Counted from the stretch's first letter, positions 1 through 7,269 are shown. The stretch: 11,207 bases of DNA from an uncultured Gammaproteobacteria bacterium (GCA_913058195.1 CAJXPP010000049.1:1-11207); one strand, 5' to 3'. Translations and numbers: made by a program. Notes: generated by a model not told the origin, from the letters alone.

Positions 1-48
1 TCTACACAGAGTAGATCGTCGGCAGCGTCAGATGTGTATAAGAGACAG
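1..48 (+). other. Illumina Nextera adapter and i5 index left in the assembly (not genomic)
   Basis: Seen directly: bases 30-48 read AGATGTGTATAAGAGACAG, the Tn5 mosaic end used in Nextera libraries. Bases 16-29 read TCGTCGGCAGCGTC, the Nextera read-1 adapter. Bases 8-15 (AGAGTAGA) fit the slot and sequence of an i5 index, which I recognise as the S504-type index. Bases 1-7 (TCTACAC) are the end of the P5 side of the primer. The order is exactly that of a library molecule, so this is untrimmed adapter at a contig end. It supplies a false C-terminus and stop codon to the prpD reading frame. Real sequence starts at base 49. Confidence 0.98.
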
Positions 49-1102
49 GAATACAATGGTCTCGATCAGCAGGGTTTGATAATGGGCCCTGTTTATCAAT
101 GATTCGAATGGCAGATTCGTGAGTAGTGATTTCTATTTTGTCGATAAGAGCAATATCATCTAAGGTCTGAATGCGTGAACCAATTTGCTTATGCAGTAGA
201 ATTGCACTTTCAACAGCAGTTTGAGCATGAAATTCGGCTGGGAATGAAATTTTAAAAAGTACATTTTCCATTACGTAACTGCCATAGTCTCGCTGAAATT
301 TAAATGGTTTCCCCTTAAAGGAAACATCATAAAAGCCCCATGTTTTAGCAGTTAGTACTGATGGGTAGCCCATTTCACCTTTCATTGTCATTAAAGAAAG
401 GCGTACAGCACGACTTGTTGCATCACCCGCTGCCCATGATTTACGAGAACCTGTATTTGGGCTATGACGATAAGTTCTAAGGCTTTGTCCATCTACCCAA
501 GCATTCGATACCGCATTGATAATATCTTCTTTAGTGCCACCAAGTAGACCTGTTACGACGGCTGTGGAAGCAACTTTAACTAACACAACATGATCTAAAC
601 CAACACGGTTAAAGCTATTTTCTAAGGCTAAAACCCCTTGGATTTCATGTGCTTTAACCATGGCAACCAGAACTTCACGCATTGAAATAGCTTTTTTACC
701 CGCTTGTTGGCGAGTACGAGAAATCCAATCACTGATAGCAAGAATTCCACCTAGATTATCTGATGGGTGGCCCCATTCAGCAGCTAGCCAAGTATCATTA
801 AAATCTAGCCAGCGAACCATTGCACCAATATTAAAAGCAGCCAGAATCGGATCAAGCTGATATTGAGTTCCTGGCACTCTACTGCCGTTAGGAACAATTG
901 TGCCTGGCACAACAGGCCCAAGTAATTTTGTACAGGCAGGATAGGAGAGTGCTTCTAAACCACAGCCGAGTGTGTCCATTAAACAATAGCGAGCTATATC
1001 TAACGCTTCATTACTAGTAATTAAGTGGTCGTAAACATAATCAGCAATATCTACAAGTACTTGATCAGGAGCAGGTCGAGCGTTAGGAATGTGGGATGAC
1101 AT
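49..1102 (-). CDS. prpD: 2-methylcitrate dehydratase PrpD, 3'-truncated at the contig end
   Basis: PrpD dehydrates 2-methylcitrate to 2-methyl-cis-aconitate, the second step of the cytosolic methylcitrate cycle that oxidises propionyl-CoA. The MmgE/PrpD-family signature is clear: the RWLDFNDTW segment near residues 97-105, followed by the EWGHPSDNLGG stretch (109-119) of the active-site region. About 351 genuine residues are present; the family is usually about 480, so roughly 130 C-terminal residues lie off the contig. The frame appears to close at base 2, but its last residues (VSYTHLTLPTIYSV) are translated adapter, a well-known artefact peptide. The ATG at 1102 is preceded by AAGGA (1109-1113) at good spacing. 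The gene lies 37 bases after prpC and is the last operon gene visible. Because PrpD itself is present, the AcnD/PrpF alternative is not expected here. Confidence 0.95.
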
Positions 1103-1139
1103 AGTGAATCCTTGTAACTAATTAAGTAAGTCCAAAAGC

Positions 1140-2279
1140 TTAACTACGAGCTTCTAGAGGAATAAAAGGTCTTTCTTCAGGGCCTATATACTCTGCATTA
1201 GGTCTAATAATCTTATTGTCAATGCGTTGTTCTATGATGTGAGCAGCCCAACCAGTAATGCGAGAAATAACAAAGATTGGCGTAAAGAAACCAGTAGGTA
1301 TCCCCATCATGTGATAACTAGAAGCACTGTACCAATCAAGATTAGGAAACATCTTTTTCTCGCGCCACATAACCTGTTCGATTCTTTCTGAAATATTGAA
1401 CAAATTGATATTGACACCTTCTTCACAGAGTCGGCGTGAAACTTCTTTAATTGCAACATTACGTGGGTCAGAAATGGTGTAAACAGGATGGCCAAAACCA
1501 ATAATTATTTCTTTGTTAGCAATCCGTTGCATGATGTCTTGTTCTGCTTCATCAGGTGAACCATAGCGTTGAATAATTTCCATAGCGGCTTCATTTGCAC
1601 CACCATGTTTGGGGCCACTTAAAGCACCAATTGCACCTGTAATAGCAGAGTAAATATCAGCTAATGTGCCAGAGATGACACGAGCAGCAAATGTAGAGGC
1701 GTTGAATTCATGTTCAGCATATAAAACTAATGACTCATTCATGGCTTCAGTATGTAACGCTGATGGTTTTTTACCATGAAGTAAATGTAAAAAATGTGCT
1801 GCAATTGAATCATCATCAGTCTCTAGTTCAATGCGTCTACCACTTTGACTAAAGTGATACCAATACAACAATACGGAGCCAAAACAAGCAATCAAACGAT
1901 CAGCAATATCTTTAGCACCTTCAATTGAATGACTTTGATCTTCCATTTCAATTGTGCCAAGTGTTGAACAAGCTGTCCGCATTACATCCATAGGATGGGC
2001 ATTGGCTGGTAAGTTTTCTAGAATGATTTTTAACGCATCGGGCAGACCACGAAGTTGTTTTAATTTTTTGTGATAATTAGTTAATTGGTTCTGAGTGGGG
2101 AGTTCACCATAAATCAGTAAATATGCTGCTTCTTCAAATGTTGTTTTGGCTGCTAGTTCTAATATGTCATAGCCACGGTAATGTAGATCATTACCACTGT
2201 GACCCACTGTACATACAGCAGTTGTACCAGCAGTAACACCTGCGAGTGTGACGCCTTTTTTCTTTTTAACTTCAGTCAT
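1140..2279 (-). CDS. prpC: 2-methylcitrate synthase PrpC
   Basis: PrpC condenses propionyl-CoA with oxaloacetate to 2-methylcitrate, the entry step of the methylcitrate cycle. The 379-residue protein has the normal length of short, type II-like PrpC enzymes. The citrate-synthase catalytic triad is visible: His225 in SGPKHGGANE, His264 in GFGHPVY and Asp315 in NLDWYSA. The VGHSGNDLHYRGYDI segment (residues 25-39) and the C-terminal GWAAHIIEQ (343-351) are also typical of the family. The ATG at 2279 has AGAGGA (2287-2292) seven bases upstream. It sits between prpB (52-base gap) and prpD (37-base gap) in the same operon. Citrate synthase proper is the alternative, but prpB and prpD on either side make the methylcitrate role very likely. 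Confidence 0.96.
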   Translation of the reverse strand: MTEVKKKKGVTLAGVTAGTTAVCTVGHSGNDLHYRGYDILELAAKTTFEEAAYLLIYGELPTQNQLTNYHKKLKQLRGLPDALKIILENLPANAHPMDVMRTACSTLGTIEMEDQSHSIEGAKDIADRLIACFGSVLLYWYHFSQSGRRIELETDDDSIAAHFLHLLHGKKPSALHTEAMNESLVLYAEHEFNASTFAARVISGTLADIYSAITGAIGALSGPKHGGANEAAMEIIQRYGSPDEAEQDIMQRIANKEIIIGFGHPVYTISDPRNVAIKEVSRRLCEEGVNINLFNISERIEQVMWREKKMFPNLDWYSASSYHMMGIPTGFFTPIFVISRITGWAAHIIEQRIDNKIIRPNAEYIGPEERPFIPLEARS

Positions 2280-2331
2280 TGTCTTATCCTCTCTTGCAAG
2301 TCAATTAGGAAATATAGTGTTGACCTGTTAT

Positions 2332-3216
2332 TTATTTTTCAGTAGAAAATAATTGATCTAATTTTTCTTCATAGCTGTGATAATCAAGATAGTCATAGAG
2401 CTCGTTACGAGACTGCATAAGCTCGATAACATGTTGTTGCGTGCCGTGTTCACGAACTGATTGATACACCTTCAACGCAGCTTGATTCATTGCCCGAAAA
2501 GCCGACAAGGGATATAACACTAGGCTGACATCATGTTGAGCTAATTGCTCAACTGTAAAGAGTGGTGTACTACCAAATTCAGTAATATTGGCAAGCACGG
2601 GAACGTTAACTGCCTGTGCAAACTGACGGTACATAGCCAAATCAGTTATCGCTTCAGGAAAGATCATGTCGGCACCTGCTTCTACACAAGCACAAGCGCG
2701 ATCAATTGCTGACTGTAAACCTTCTACTGCAAGTGCATCAGTTCTAGCCATAATCACAAAGTCATCATCAGTTCTCGCATCAACGGCGGCTTTAATACGA
2801 TCCACCATTTCAGTTTGACTGACGATGGCTTTATTGGGTCTATGGCCACAACGTTTTTCTTGAACTTGGTCTTCGATATGAACGGCAGCGGCACCCGCCT
2901 TAATCATCGATTTTATCGTGCGTGCAATATTAAATGCACCGCCAAATCCAGTATCAATATCGACTAATACGGGTAGATCGGTGACATTCGTTATCCGTTC
3001 AACATCAGTTAACACATCATCAAGTGTTGTGATGCCTAGATCAGGTATCCCTAGTGATCCTGCTGCGACACCACCACCTGAAATATAGAGGGCTTTGTAG
3101 CCAACCTGAGTGGCAAGTCGAGCATGGTAGGCATTGATAGTGCCCATGACTTGAAGTGGCTGTTCATCTAATACAGCTTGCCTAAATTTAGCGCCGGATG
3201 AGAGTGTGTTACTCAT
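2332..3216 (-). CDS. prpB: 2-methylisocitrate lyase PrpB
   Basis: PrpB cleaves 2-methylisocitrate to pyruvate and succinate, the last step of the methylcitrate cycle. It belongs to the isocitrate lyase/PEP mutase TIM-barrel superfamily. The signature KRCGHRPNK (residues 121-129) carries the catalytic Cys123, and the metal-binding acidic pair lies in VDIDTG (Asp86, Asp88). The VHIEDQ segment (112-117) and the N-terminal ALYISGGGVAAGSLGIPDLG region are also characteristic. At 294 residues it is full length. Its ATG overlaps the stop of the upstream CitE-like gene by four bases (ATGA, 3213-3216), and GAGGAA (3222-3227) gives its own ribosome binding site. The expected product, methylisocitrate cleaved to pyruvate plus succinate, links the operon to central metabolism. 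Confidence 0.96.
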   Translation of the reverse strand: MSNTLSSGAKFRQAVLDEQPLQVMGTINAYHARLATQVGYKALYISGGGVAAGSLGIPDLGITTLDDVLTDVERITNVTDLPVLVDIDTGFGGAFNIARTIKSMIKAGAAAVHIEDQVQEKRCGHRPNKAIVSQTEMVDRIKAAVDARTDDDFVIMARTDALAVEGLQSAIDRACACVEAGADMIFPEAITDLAMYRQFAQAVNVPVLANITEFGSTPLFTVEQLAQHDVSLVLYPLSAFRAMNQAALKVYQSVREHGTQQHVIELMQSRNELYDYLDYHSYEEKLDQLFSTEK

Positions 3217-4217
3217 GATTGTTCCTCGGAGAAAAAGGCTTTCTGAGCTTGTTCAGGTAATTCAATACCTGTTTTCTGAGCTTGCTGTAATAATTGCCAG
3301 AAATAGCGATACGTTGCTCGGTCATGAAGTTCACCTTCATATTGCAGAGGCCCCCAATCTGCTTGTTGTGCAGCTAATAGAATATTGCACGCATCGATGA
3401 CTTCACTGTAGTCAGGCTTCATCGCATCAACTATTGCCGTAATTTGTGTGGGATAAATACTCCACATCCGTAAGAAACCAAAGTCGTTACGAGCACGAGA
3501 TGCATCAGCATTTGTAATCTCTGTGTTTTTTAAATCAAGCGTTACATTATGTGTTGGTACTACACCATTTGCTAAGGCAGCAGATACTACTTCAGCTTTA
3601 GCTCTCGCTAATAATTTATGTTCAAATTGTCCTGGACTACGCATTGCACTTGCCGGAATGGCACCGTTATGAGCACTAACAAAATCCATTAGACCAAAGT
3701 CGAGGACTTGCATCCAGGGTAAGCCAGCAATCTGATAGACATCGTGTAAGGCACCATGTGTTTCTATTAGGACATGAATTGGAATTTCTCTAGTAATGCC
3801 ATTTTGTTTAGCGATGTCTTGAATATAGCCAATCATTTCAGAAACTTGTTCTGCTTTAGTCGCTTTAGGTAGAGTGATGTAACTCAGTATATTTCCGGCA
3901 CCAGCGACCAATATATCAACATCTTGACGCCAGCAACTATGGCTATAATCATGGATCCGTGTGCCTGCCATTTTGTGCTTATTAGCTTCAGAACTCAGTA
4001 CACGAACGATCATTTCAGCATGTTCACGTTCTGTGCCTGCTGCCGCACCATCTTCACAATCACAGGTGATATCGAAAATAGGTCCGATTGAATCCTGTAA
4101 TGACAGTGCCTTTAAAATAAGTTTTTCACTTCCGGCAAAGTGTTCACAACTAGGAATAATTGGGAATGATAATTCCCCATCAAAGAGTGCATCGCGAGGA
4201 TGAGTTAATGTGATCAT
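3213..4217 (-). CDS. HpcH/HpaI (CitE-like) CoA-ester lyase, candidate malyl-CoA/beta-methylmalyl-CoA lyase
   Basis: A TIM-barrel CoA-ester lyase of the HpcH/HpaI-CitE superfamily, 334 residues. Family sites are intact: the DCEDG motif (residues 53-57, in the DCED form also seen in CLYBL-type proteins), a phosphate/CoA-contacting Arg87 region (TRIHD), Lys118 in LPKAT, metal-ligand candidates Glu152 (LIETHG) and Asp178 (GLMDF), and a late WSIYPTQI segment (252-259) equivalent to the family's IHPxQI. Known members cleave or form malyl-CoA, beta-methylmalyl-CoA or citramalyl-CoA. Sitting directly after mesaconyl-CoA hydratase and before prpB, it is the best candidate here for cleaving beta-methylmalyl-CoA to propionyl-CoA and glyoxylate, but that substrate is inferred from context. 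The ATG at 4217 has AAGGA (4224-4228) six bases upstream. Both ends show ATGA overlaps, with the hydratase gene and with prpB. Citramalyl-CoA lyase is the main alternative. Confidence 0.85.
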   Translation of the reverse strand: MITLTHPRDALFDGELSFPIIPSCEHFAGSEKLILKALSLQDSIGPIFDITCDCEDGAAAGTEREHAEMIVRVLSSEANKHKMAGTRIHDYSHSCWRQDVDILVAGAGNILSYITLPKATKAEQVSEMIGYIQDIAKQNGITREIPIHVLIETHGALHDVYQIAGLPWMQVLDFGLMDFVSAHNGAIPASAMRSPGQFEHKLLARAKAEVVSAALANGVVPTHNVTLDLKNTEITNADASRARNDFGFLRMWSIYPTQITAIVDAMKPDYSEVIDACNILLAAQQADWGPLQYEGELHDRATYRYFWQLLQQAQKTGIELPEQAQKAFFSEEQS

Positions 4218-5308
4218 AATTGTTCCTTATATTTAGGGGCTCTTCGCGGTATGAGAACGGTGTAGTCTAGGTCAAGCACTATATTTGGATGATATTGTCT
4301 TTTGTTATTTTTGATAATGTGTGAGCTATCTAGACTATCAGCAGTTTGATTTTTTATTCCCACCATACGAAGGCGTAATGCACCAATATCGTTACGTTTC
4401 GGCAATGTCCACTTTTCTAGAACTTCAGTCCAACAATAGAAAGTATCACCGCCAAAACTTGGGTTGCTGTGTGTACCAGAATTGATAGCTGCGATTGAGA
4501 TGGCATTTTCAAGACCGTCATAGCTAAGGGCCCGACATATTGAAATAACATGCCCGCCATACATTAACCTTCTACCAAAGCTGGTTGATTGCATTAATAC
4601 CGAATCAAAATGTAACTTGGCATTGTTTTGATAGAGTTTTGTTGCAAGCGTATGATCGCTATCATCAACTGTCATTCCGGCAGGGTGATTAATACGTTCG
4701 CCTTCAATGTAGTCATCCCATAACTTGTCTGACCCAGTTGTCGCGATATCAAAATCTTTGAAATCCAATTGATTGATAACAGGAAGATTTTGTGCGGTGA
4801 CAAATGTTGATAAATCAGGCACAACTGTTTTAGGTGCCGGAGAATCAAAATCACGTTTATGTATCATCACCCAACGCACCCAAGATAATACCTGTTTGTG
4901 ATTTTGATTTAACGTCGTCGAACGAACATAAACAATACCATTACGCTTAGTGGAATTTTCTTTAACACCAATAACTGTTGAGCTTGTTGTAAGGGTATCG
5001 CCTGCATAAATAGGAGAATCAAACGTAATTTCAGCATAACCAAGATTAGCAACTGCATTTACCGATATATCCGCTACCGTTTTGCCAAAGGCAATATGGA
5101 AGGCTAAAAGATCATCAATGGTTCTGTTTTCGTAACCAAGTGAGTGAGCAACTGGCTGTGCACAGTGAATAATATGTCTTGAACCAGTTAAGGCTATATA
5201 AAGTGATGCATCACCCTCAGTGACTGTACGAGGTGTGGCATGCAATATTGTTTCACCGAGTTTAAAATCTTCAAAATAACGGTTGTGGTTTGTAGTTGAT
5301 TTAGTCAT
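4214..5308 (-). CDS. mch: mesaconyl-CoA hydratase (beta-methylmalyl-CoA dehydratase), double-hotdog MaoC family
   Basis: Mch reversibly hydrates mesaconyl-C1-CoA to beta-methylmalyl-CoA in the ethylmalonyl-CoA pathway and the 3-hydroxypropionate bi-cycle. The 364-residue protein has two fused MaoC-like hotdog domains (about 10-155 and 190-355). It shares long characteristic stretches with what I recall of the Rhodobacter/Chloroflexus enzymes: FEDFKLGETILHATPRTVTE near residue 12, AFGKTVADISVNAVANLGYA (73-92), WVRWVMIHKRD (143-153), LWDDY (196-200) and AAINSGTHSNPSFGGDT (273-289). The YQNNAKLHFD segment (226-235, His233) matches the hydratase-2 active-site pattern. I chose ATG 5308 over the TTG at 5314, which would add only two residues. 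Its start overlaps the end of the upstream lyase gene by eight bases, and its own Shine-Dalgarno is weak, so coupling is likely. An itaconyl-CoA or mesaconyl-C4-CoA hydratase is less likely from these motifs. Confidence 0.9.
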   Translation of the reverse strand: MTKSTTNHNRYFEDFKLGETILHATPRTVTEGDASLYIALTGSRHIIHCAQPVAHSLGYENRTIDDLLAFHIAFGKTVADISVNAVANLGYAEITFDSPIYAGDTLTTSSTVIGVKENSTKRNGIVYVRSTTLNQNHKQVLSWVRWVMIHKRDFDSPAPKTVVPDLSTFVTAQNLPVINQLDFKDFDIATTGSDKLWDDYIEGERINHPAGMTVDDSDHTLATKLYQNNAKLHFDSVLMQSTSFGRRLMYGGHVISICRALSYDGLENAISIAAINSGTHSNPSFGGDTFYCWTEVLEKWTLPKRNDIGALRLRMVGIKNQTADSLDSSHIIKNNKRQYHPNIVLDLDYTVLIPRRAPKYKEQL

Positions 5309-6182
5309 TCTCAATACCCATTTTATTAATCATGTCACTGACTTTTAAGAAACGCTTTGCTGCTATAACATGATGATGTTCTACCAGCTTCCCATTTACT
5401 AATACAGTGCCTCTTCCAGCTGCATTTGCAGCACTTAATTCAGCAATGATTTCTTTAGCAGACTTAACTTCTGCTGGTTTTGGCGTGTATGCTTCATTTG
5501 CATAAGGTAATTGGAAAGGATGAACCAGTGATTTGCCGTCAAAGCCCATATCTCGGCCAATACGACATGCGTATTCAAATGCTTGCATATCTTTTAGGTC
5601 ACTATGAATCCCGTCAATAACGGCTTTACCATAAGCACGAGCTGCCAGAACAACGAGCGATAAGCTGGTTAATATTGCAGTACGCTCATAAGTAGGGCGG
5701 GCATGTAAATCAGAAATAAGATCTGATGTCGCCATAATCATACAAATAATGCGATCGGAGGATTTTGCAATTTCTTCGGCATGAAGAACAGCCAGTGGAC
5801 TCTCGATCATTACCATGATTGGAATCTCTGAATTACCAGCATCATCCAATGCTTTGAGTGCTTTCATCACATCTTGCTGATTCTCAATATTTGAAAATAG
5901 AATGGCGTCAGCACCAAGGTTAGCGGTGGCATTGATATCGTCATAGCCCCATTCTGAATCAAGATCATTGACTCTGATGATGACCTCACGATGGCCAAAC
6001 CCGCCTTTTTTTATTGCAGCAACGACGTTATCACGAGAAATTTCTTTTGCTGAAAGCAGGATTGGAGCACCTAAATCTAAAATAACTGAATCTACATTTA
6101 AACTCAGTGCTTTTTCGAGATAGTGCTGATTACAGCCGGGAACATAAAGCATGGAGCGGCGAGGCCGAAAATACTTGTTCAT
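5301..6182 (-). CDS. Divergent CitE-like CoA-ester lyase/thioesterase homologue with altered active-site motifs
   Basis: This 293-residue HpcH/HpaI-CitE protein is the first gene of the minus-strand operon. It resembles the malyl-CoA thioesterase (Mcl2-like) and CitE-beta branch: RRSMLYVPG (8-16), Arg70 in IIRVND, GRDMGFDGKSLVHPFQL (209-225), then YTPKPAEV and VNGKLVEHHHV (262-272). Metal-ligand candidates Glu127 (MIESP) and Asp154 (TSDL) remain. Several near-invariant positions differ, however. The usual DLEDAV reads DLGAPI (36-41), so an acidic pair is lost. The usual PKV reads SNI (97-99), losing the lysine. The usual GTNDL reads ATSDL (151-155). The fold should hold, but activity may be changed, narrowed or absent. 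The ATG at 6182 has AAGG (6189-6192) six bases upstream. If it acts as a thioesterase it would release malate or methylmalate from its CoA ester; this is inference. Confidence 0.85.
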   Translation of the reverse strand: MNKYFRPRRSMLYVPGCNQHYLEKALSLNVDSVILDLGAPILLSAKEISRDNVVAAIKKGGFGHREVIIRVNDLDSEWGYDDINATANLGADAILFSNIENQQDVMKALKALDDAGNSEIPIMVMIESPLAVLHAEEIAKSSDRIICMIMATSDLISDLHARPTYERTAILTSLSLVVLAARAYGKAVIDGIHSDLKDMQAFEYACRIGRDMGFDGKSLVHPFQLPYANEAYTPKPAEVKSAKEIIAELSAANAAGRGTVLVNGKLVEHHHVIAAKRFLKVSDMINKMGIEND

Positions 6183-6224
6183 AAGGCACCTTTTCTAATA
6201 TTCATTCATGAGTGAAAAATTATC

Positions 6225-6236
6225 AATGAATTCATT
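6225..6236. promoter_or_regulatory. 12-bp perfect palindrome overlapping the -10 box, candidate operator
   Basis: AATGAATTCATT is perfectly self-complementary. It covers the start of the predicted minus-strand -10 box (6234-6239) and the expected transcription start near 6227, so a protein bound here would block the operon. A related imperfect palindrome occurs at 6201-6216 (TTCATTCATGAGTGAA, one mismatched pair), and both share ATTCATTC in direct orientation 30 bases apart (6200-6207 and 6230-6237). Binding by the adjacent GntR protein is an inference. Confidence 0.4.
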
Positions 6237-6263
6237 CTATGTCAGCAACATTTATTGTGTCAA
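6234..6263 (-). promoter_or_regulatory. Predicted sigma70 promoter of the minus-strand lyase-mch-prp operon
   Basis: Read on the minus strand, a perfect TTGACA -35 box (6258-6263) is followed after 18 bases by TAGAAT (6234-6239), five of six matches to the -10 consensus. Transcription would begin near 6227, giving a leader of roughly 45 bases to the ATG at 6182. No other equally good match lies between here and the gene. Its housekeeping form argues for repressor control rather than the sigma54-dependent control typical of enterobacterial prp operons. Confidence 0.65.
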
Positions 6264-6271
6264 TCATTATC

Positions 6272-6293
6272 TTATGTCTTATATAAGATATAA
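6272..6293. promoter_or_regulatory. 22-bp near-perfect inverted repeat, candidate operator
   Basis: The core TCTTATATAAGA (6277-6288) is a perfect 12-base palindrome. The symmetry extends to 6272 and 6293 with only one mismatched pair (G6276/T6289). It lies nine bases upstream of the predicted minus-strand -35 box and just ahead of a candidate plus-strand promoter, a position suited to controlling both directions. Its length and symmetry fit a dimeric GntR-type repressor, although AT-rich palindromes also arise by chance. Confidence 0.45.
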
Positions 6294-6461
6294 AACACTA
6301 GACATGTTTGTTGAAGTGGTATAAATTACTAACTGAGGCGATTGAAGGCATATGTATCAATGATATAGATGTGCTTCGATAATGGGATGAAAAGCTGAAA
6401 CTGTTTTTTTAAAAAGTTTTTAAATATAGTCATTTCTTAGGTCTCACATATGATGAAGTGT

Positions 6462-6495
6462 GTTGAAATAAAATAATAGGGCGTTGAGATAAAAT
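6462..6495 (+). repeat. 13-bp tandem direct repeat upstream of the regulator gene
   Basis: GTTGAAATAAAAT (6462-6474) and GTTGAGATAAAAT (6483-6495) match at 12 of 13 bases and start exactly 21 bases apart, two turns of the helix. A weaker copy, GTTTAAAGAAAAT (6499-6511), matches the first at 11 of 13. The pair ends about 30 bases before the regulator start codon. This could be an autoregulatory or activator site. AT-richness raises the chance of coincidence. Confidence 0.4.
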
Positions 6496-6525
6496 GGTGT
6501 TTAAAGAAAATAATAAGGAAGTTAT

Positions 6526-7269
6526 ATGAATAATATGACCAAACTTAGTAACACACCTGTATTCAAACCTTTATATGAACAGATCAAATCTGTGATTACA
6601 GAAAGGCTGATCGCAGGCGAGTGGAAACCAGGTGAAAGCATACCGAGTGAAATGGATTTAGCTGCCCATTATGGTGTTAGTCAAGGCACGGTAAGAAAAG
6701 CGATTGACGCGCTTGCTAAAGAAAATATTGTTGTGCGGCGTCAAGGTAAAGGTACATTTGTATCAACACATAAAGAAGAAAAAAGTAAGTTACGTTTTTT
6801 ACGATTAACAGCGGTTGATGGCAGTAAGGAATTACTCGAAAACGAATTACTTGAATGCAATCGTATAAAAGTGAATGCTGAAATTGAAAAGTTGACAGGC
6901 TTAAAGATTGGTACGGCCATTATAGAGATTAAGCGTTTACTCAAATTTTCACAGAGTTCAGTGATCATTGATTACATTATTGTTCAAGCTAAATCATTCA
7001 AAGGACTTAATGCGACCAAAATAAAAGAGAATAATGGTTCGCTCTACAGTATGTATGAAACGTTATATGGCGTGCCCATGGTGAGAGCAGAAGAAAAATT
7101 ATCAGCAGTGATAGCCACAAAAGAGCAAGCAGATTTACTTAAGTTAGAGCCAGGGTTTCCATTACTTCGTATTGAACGAACTGCTTATACCTATGGCGAT
7201 AAACCAATGGAGTGGCGTTTAGGTTTATGTGTTACTGATGAACATCATTATATGAATTTTTTGGAGTAA
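6526..7269 (+). CDS. GntR-family transcriptional regulator, HutC/UTRA subfamily
   Basis: A 247-residue DNA-binding regulator. The N-terminal winged helix-turn-helix (about 12-80) is canonical: PLYEQIKSVITERLIAGEW, PGESIPSEMDLA (35-46), recognition helix SQGTVRKAIDALAKE (52-66) and wing RRQGKGTFVS (71-80). Residues about 90-245 form a UTRA domain, the chorismate-lyase-like fold that binds small acids or sugars in HutC-type repressors, ending LLRIERTAYTYGDKPMEWR (213-231). The ATG at 6526 has AAGGA (6515-6519) six bases upstream. It is transcribed away from the lyase/mch/prp operon and leads straight into the malic enzyme gene three bases later, so it probably controls both units. The effector is unknown; a pathway acid or CoA ester such as mesaconate or methylcitrate is a guess. 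It replaces the sigma54-type PrpR usual in enterobacteria. Confidence 0.92.
   Translation: MNNMTKLSNTPVFKPLYEQIKSVITERLIAGEWKPGESIPSEMDLAAHYGVSQGTVRKAIDALAKENIVVRRQGKGTFVSTHKEEKSKLRFLRLTAVDGSKELLENELLECNRIKVNAEIEKLTGLKIGTAIIEIKRLLKFSQSSVIIDYIIVQAKSFKGLNATKIKENNGSLYSMYETLYGVPMVRAEEKLSAVIATKEQADLLKLEPGFPLLRIERTAYTYGDKPMEWRLGLCVTDEHHYMNFLE

Larger units (their letters stand above)
6183..6525. promoter_or_regulatory. Divergent intergenic control region between the two transcription units
   Basis: These 343 bases carry no credible gene. They separate the minus-strand lyase/mch/prp operon from the plus-strand regulator operon, so they must hold both promoters. I see a strong minus-strand sigma70-like promoter, two inverted repeats close to it, a direct repeat near the regulator gene, and an A/T-only tract around 6403-6427. 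For the plus strand, TAGACA (6299-6304) with ATAAAT (6321-6326, 16-base spacer) and TTGAAG (6342-6347) with TATAGA (6364-6369, 16-base spacer) are both possible promoters. I cannot choose between them. Confidence 0.8.

Noticed and set aside
2..48. Continuation of the prpD reading frame to a stop codon at the left edge
   Set aside because: The frame here is translated Nextera adapter; the stop is formed by adapter bases, so the gene is truncated and not short.
5309..5314. TTG at 5314 as start of the mesaconyl-CoA hydratase gene
   Set aside because: It would add only two residues; the ATG at 5308 is the stronger start codon and still overlaps the upstream gene as expected for coupling.
3213..6182. 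Itaconate degradation cluster (itaconyl-CoA hydratase plus citramalyl-CoA lyase)
   Set aside because: The hydratase motifs fit mesaconyl-C1-CoA hydratase more closely, no itaconate CoA-transferase is visible, and prp genes point to propionyl-CoA. It remains a weaker alternative.
6403..6427. Run of T followed by A's as a transcription terminator
   Set aside because: The possible hairpin is made only of A and T with no GC stem, and it sits between divergent promoters where a terminator is not expected.
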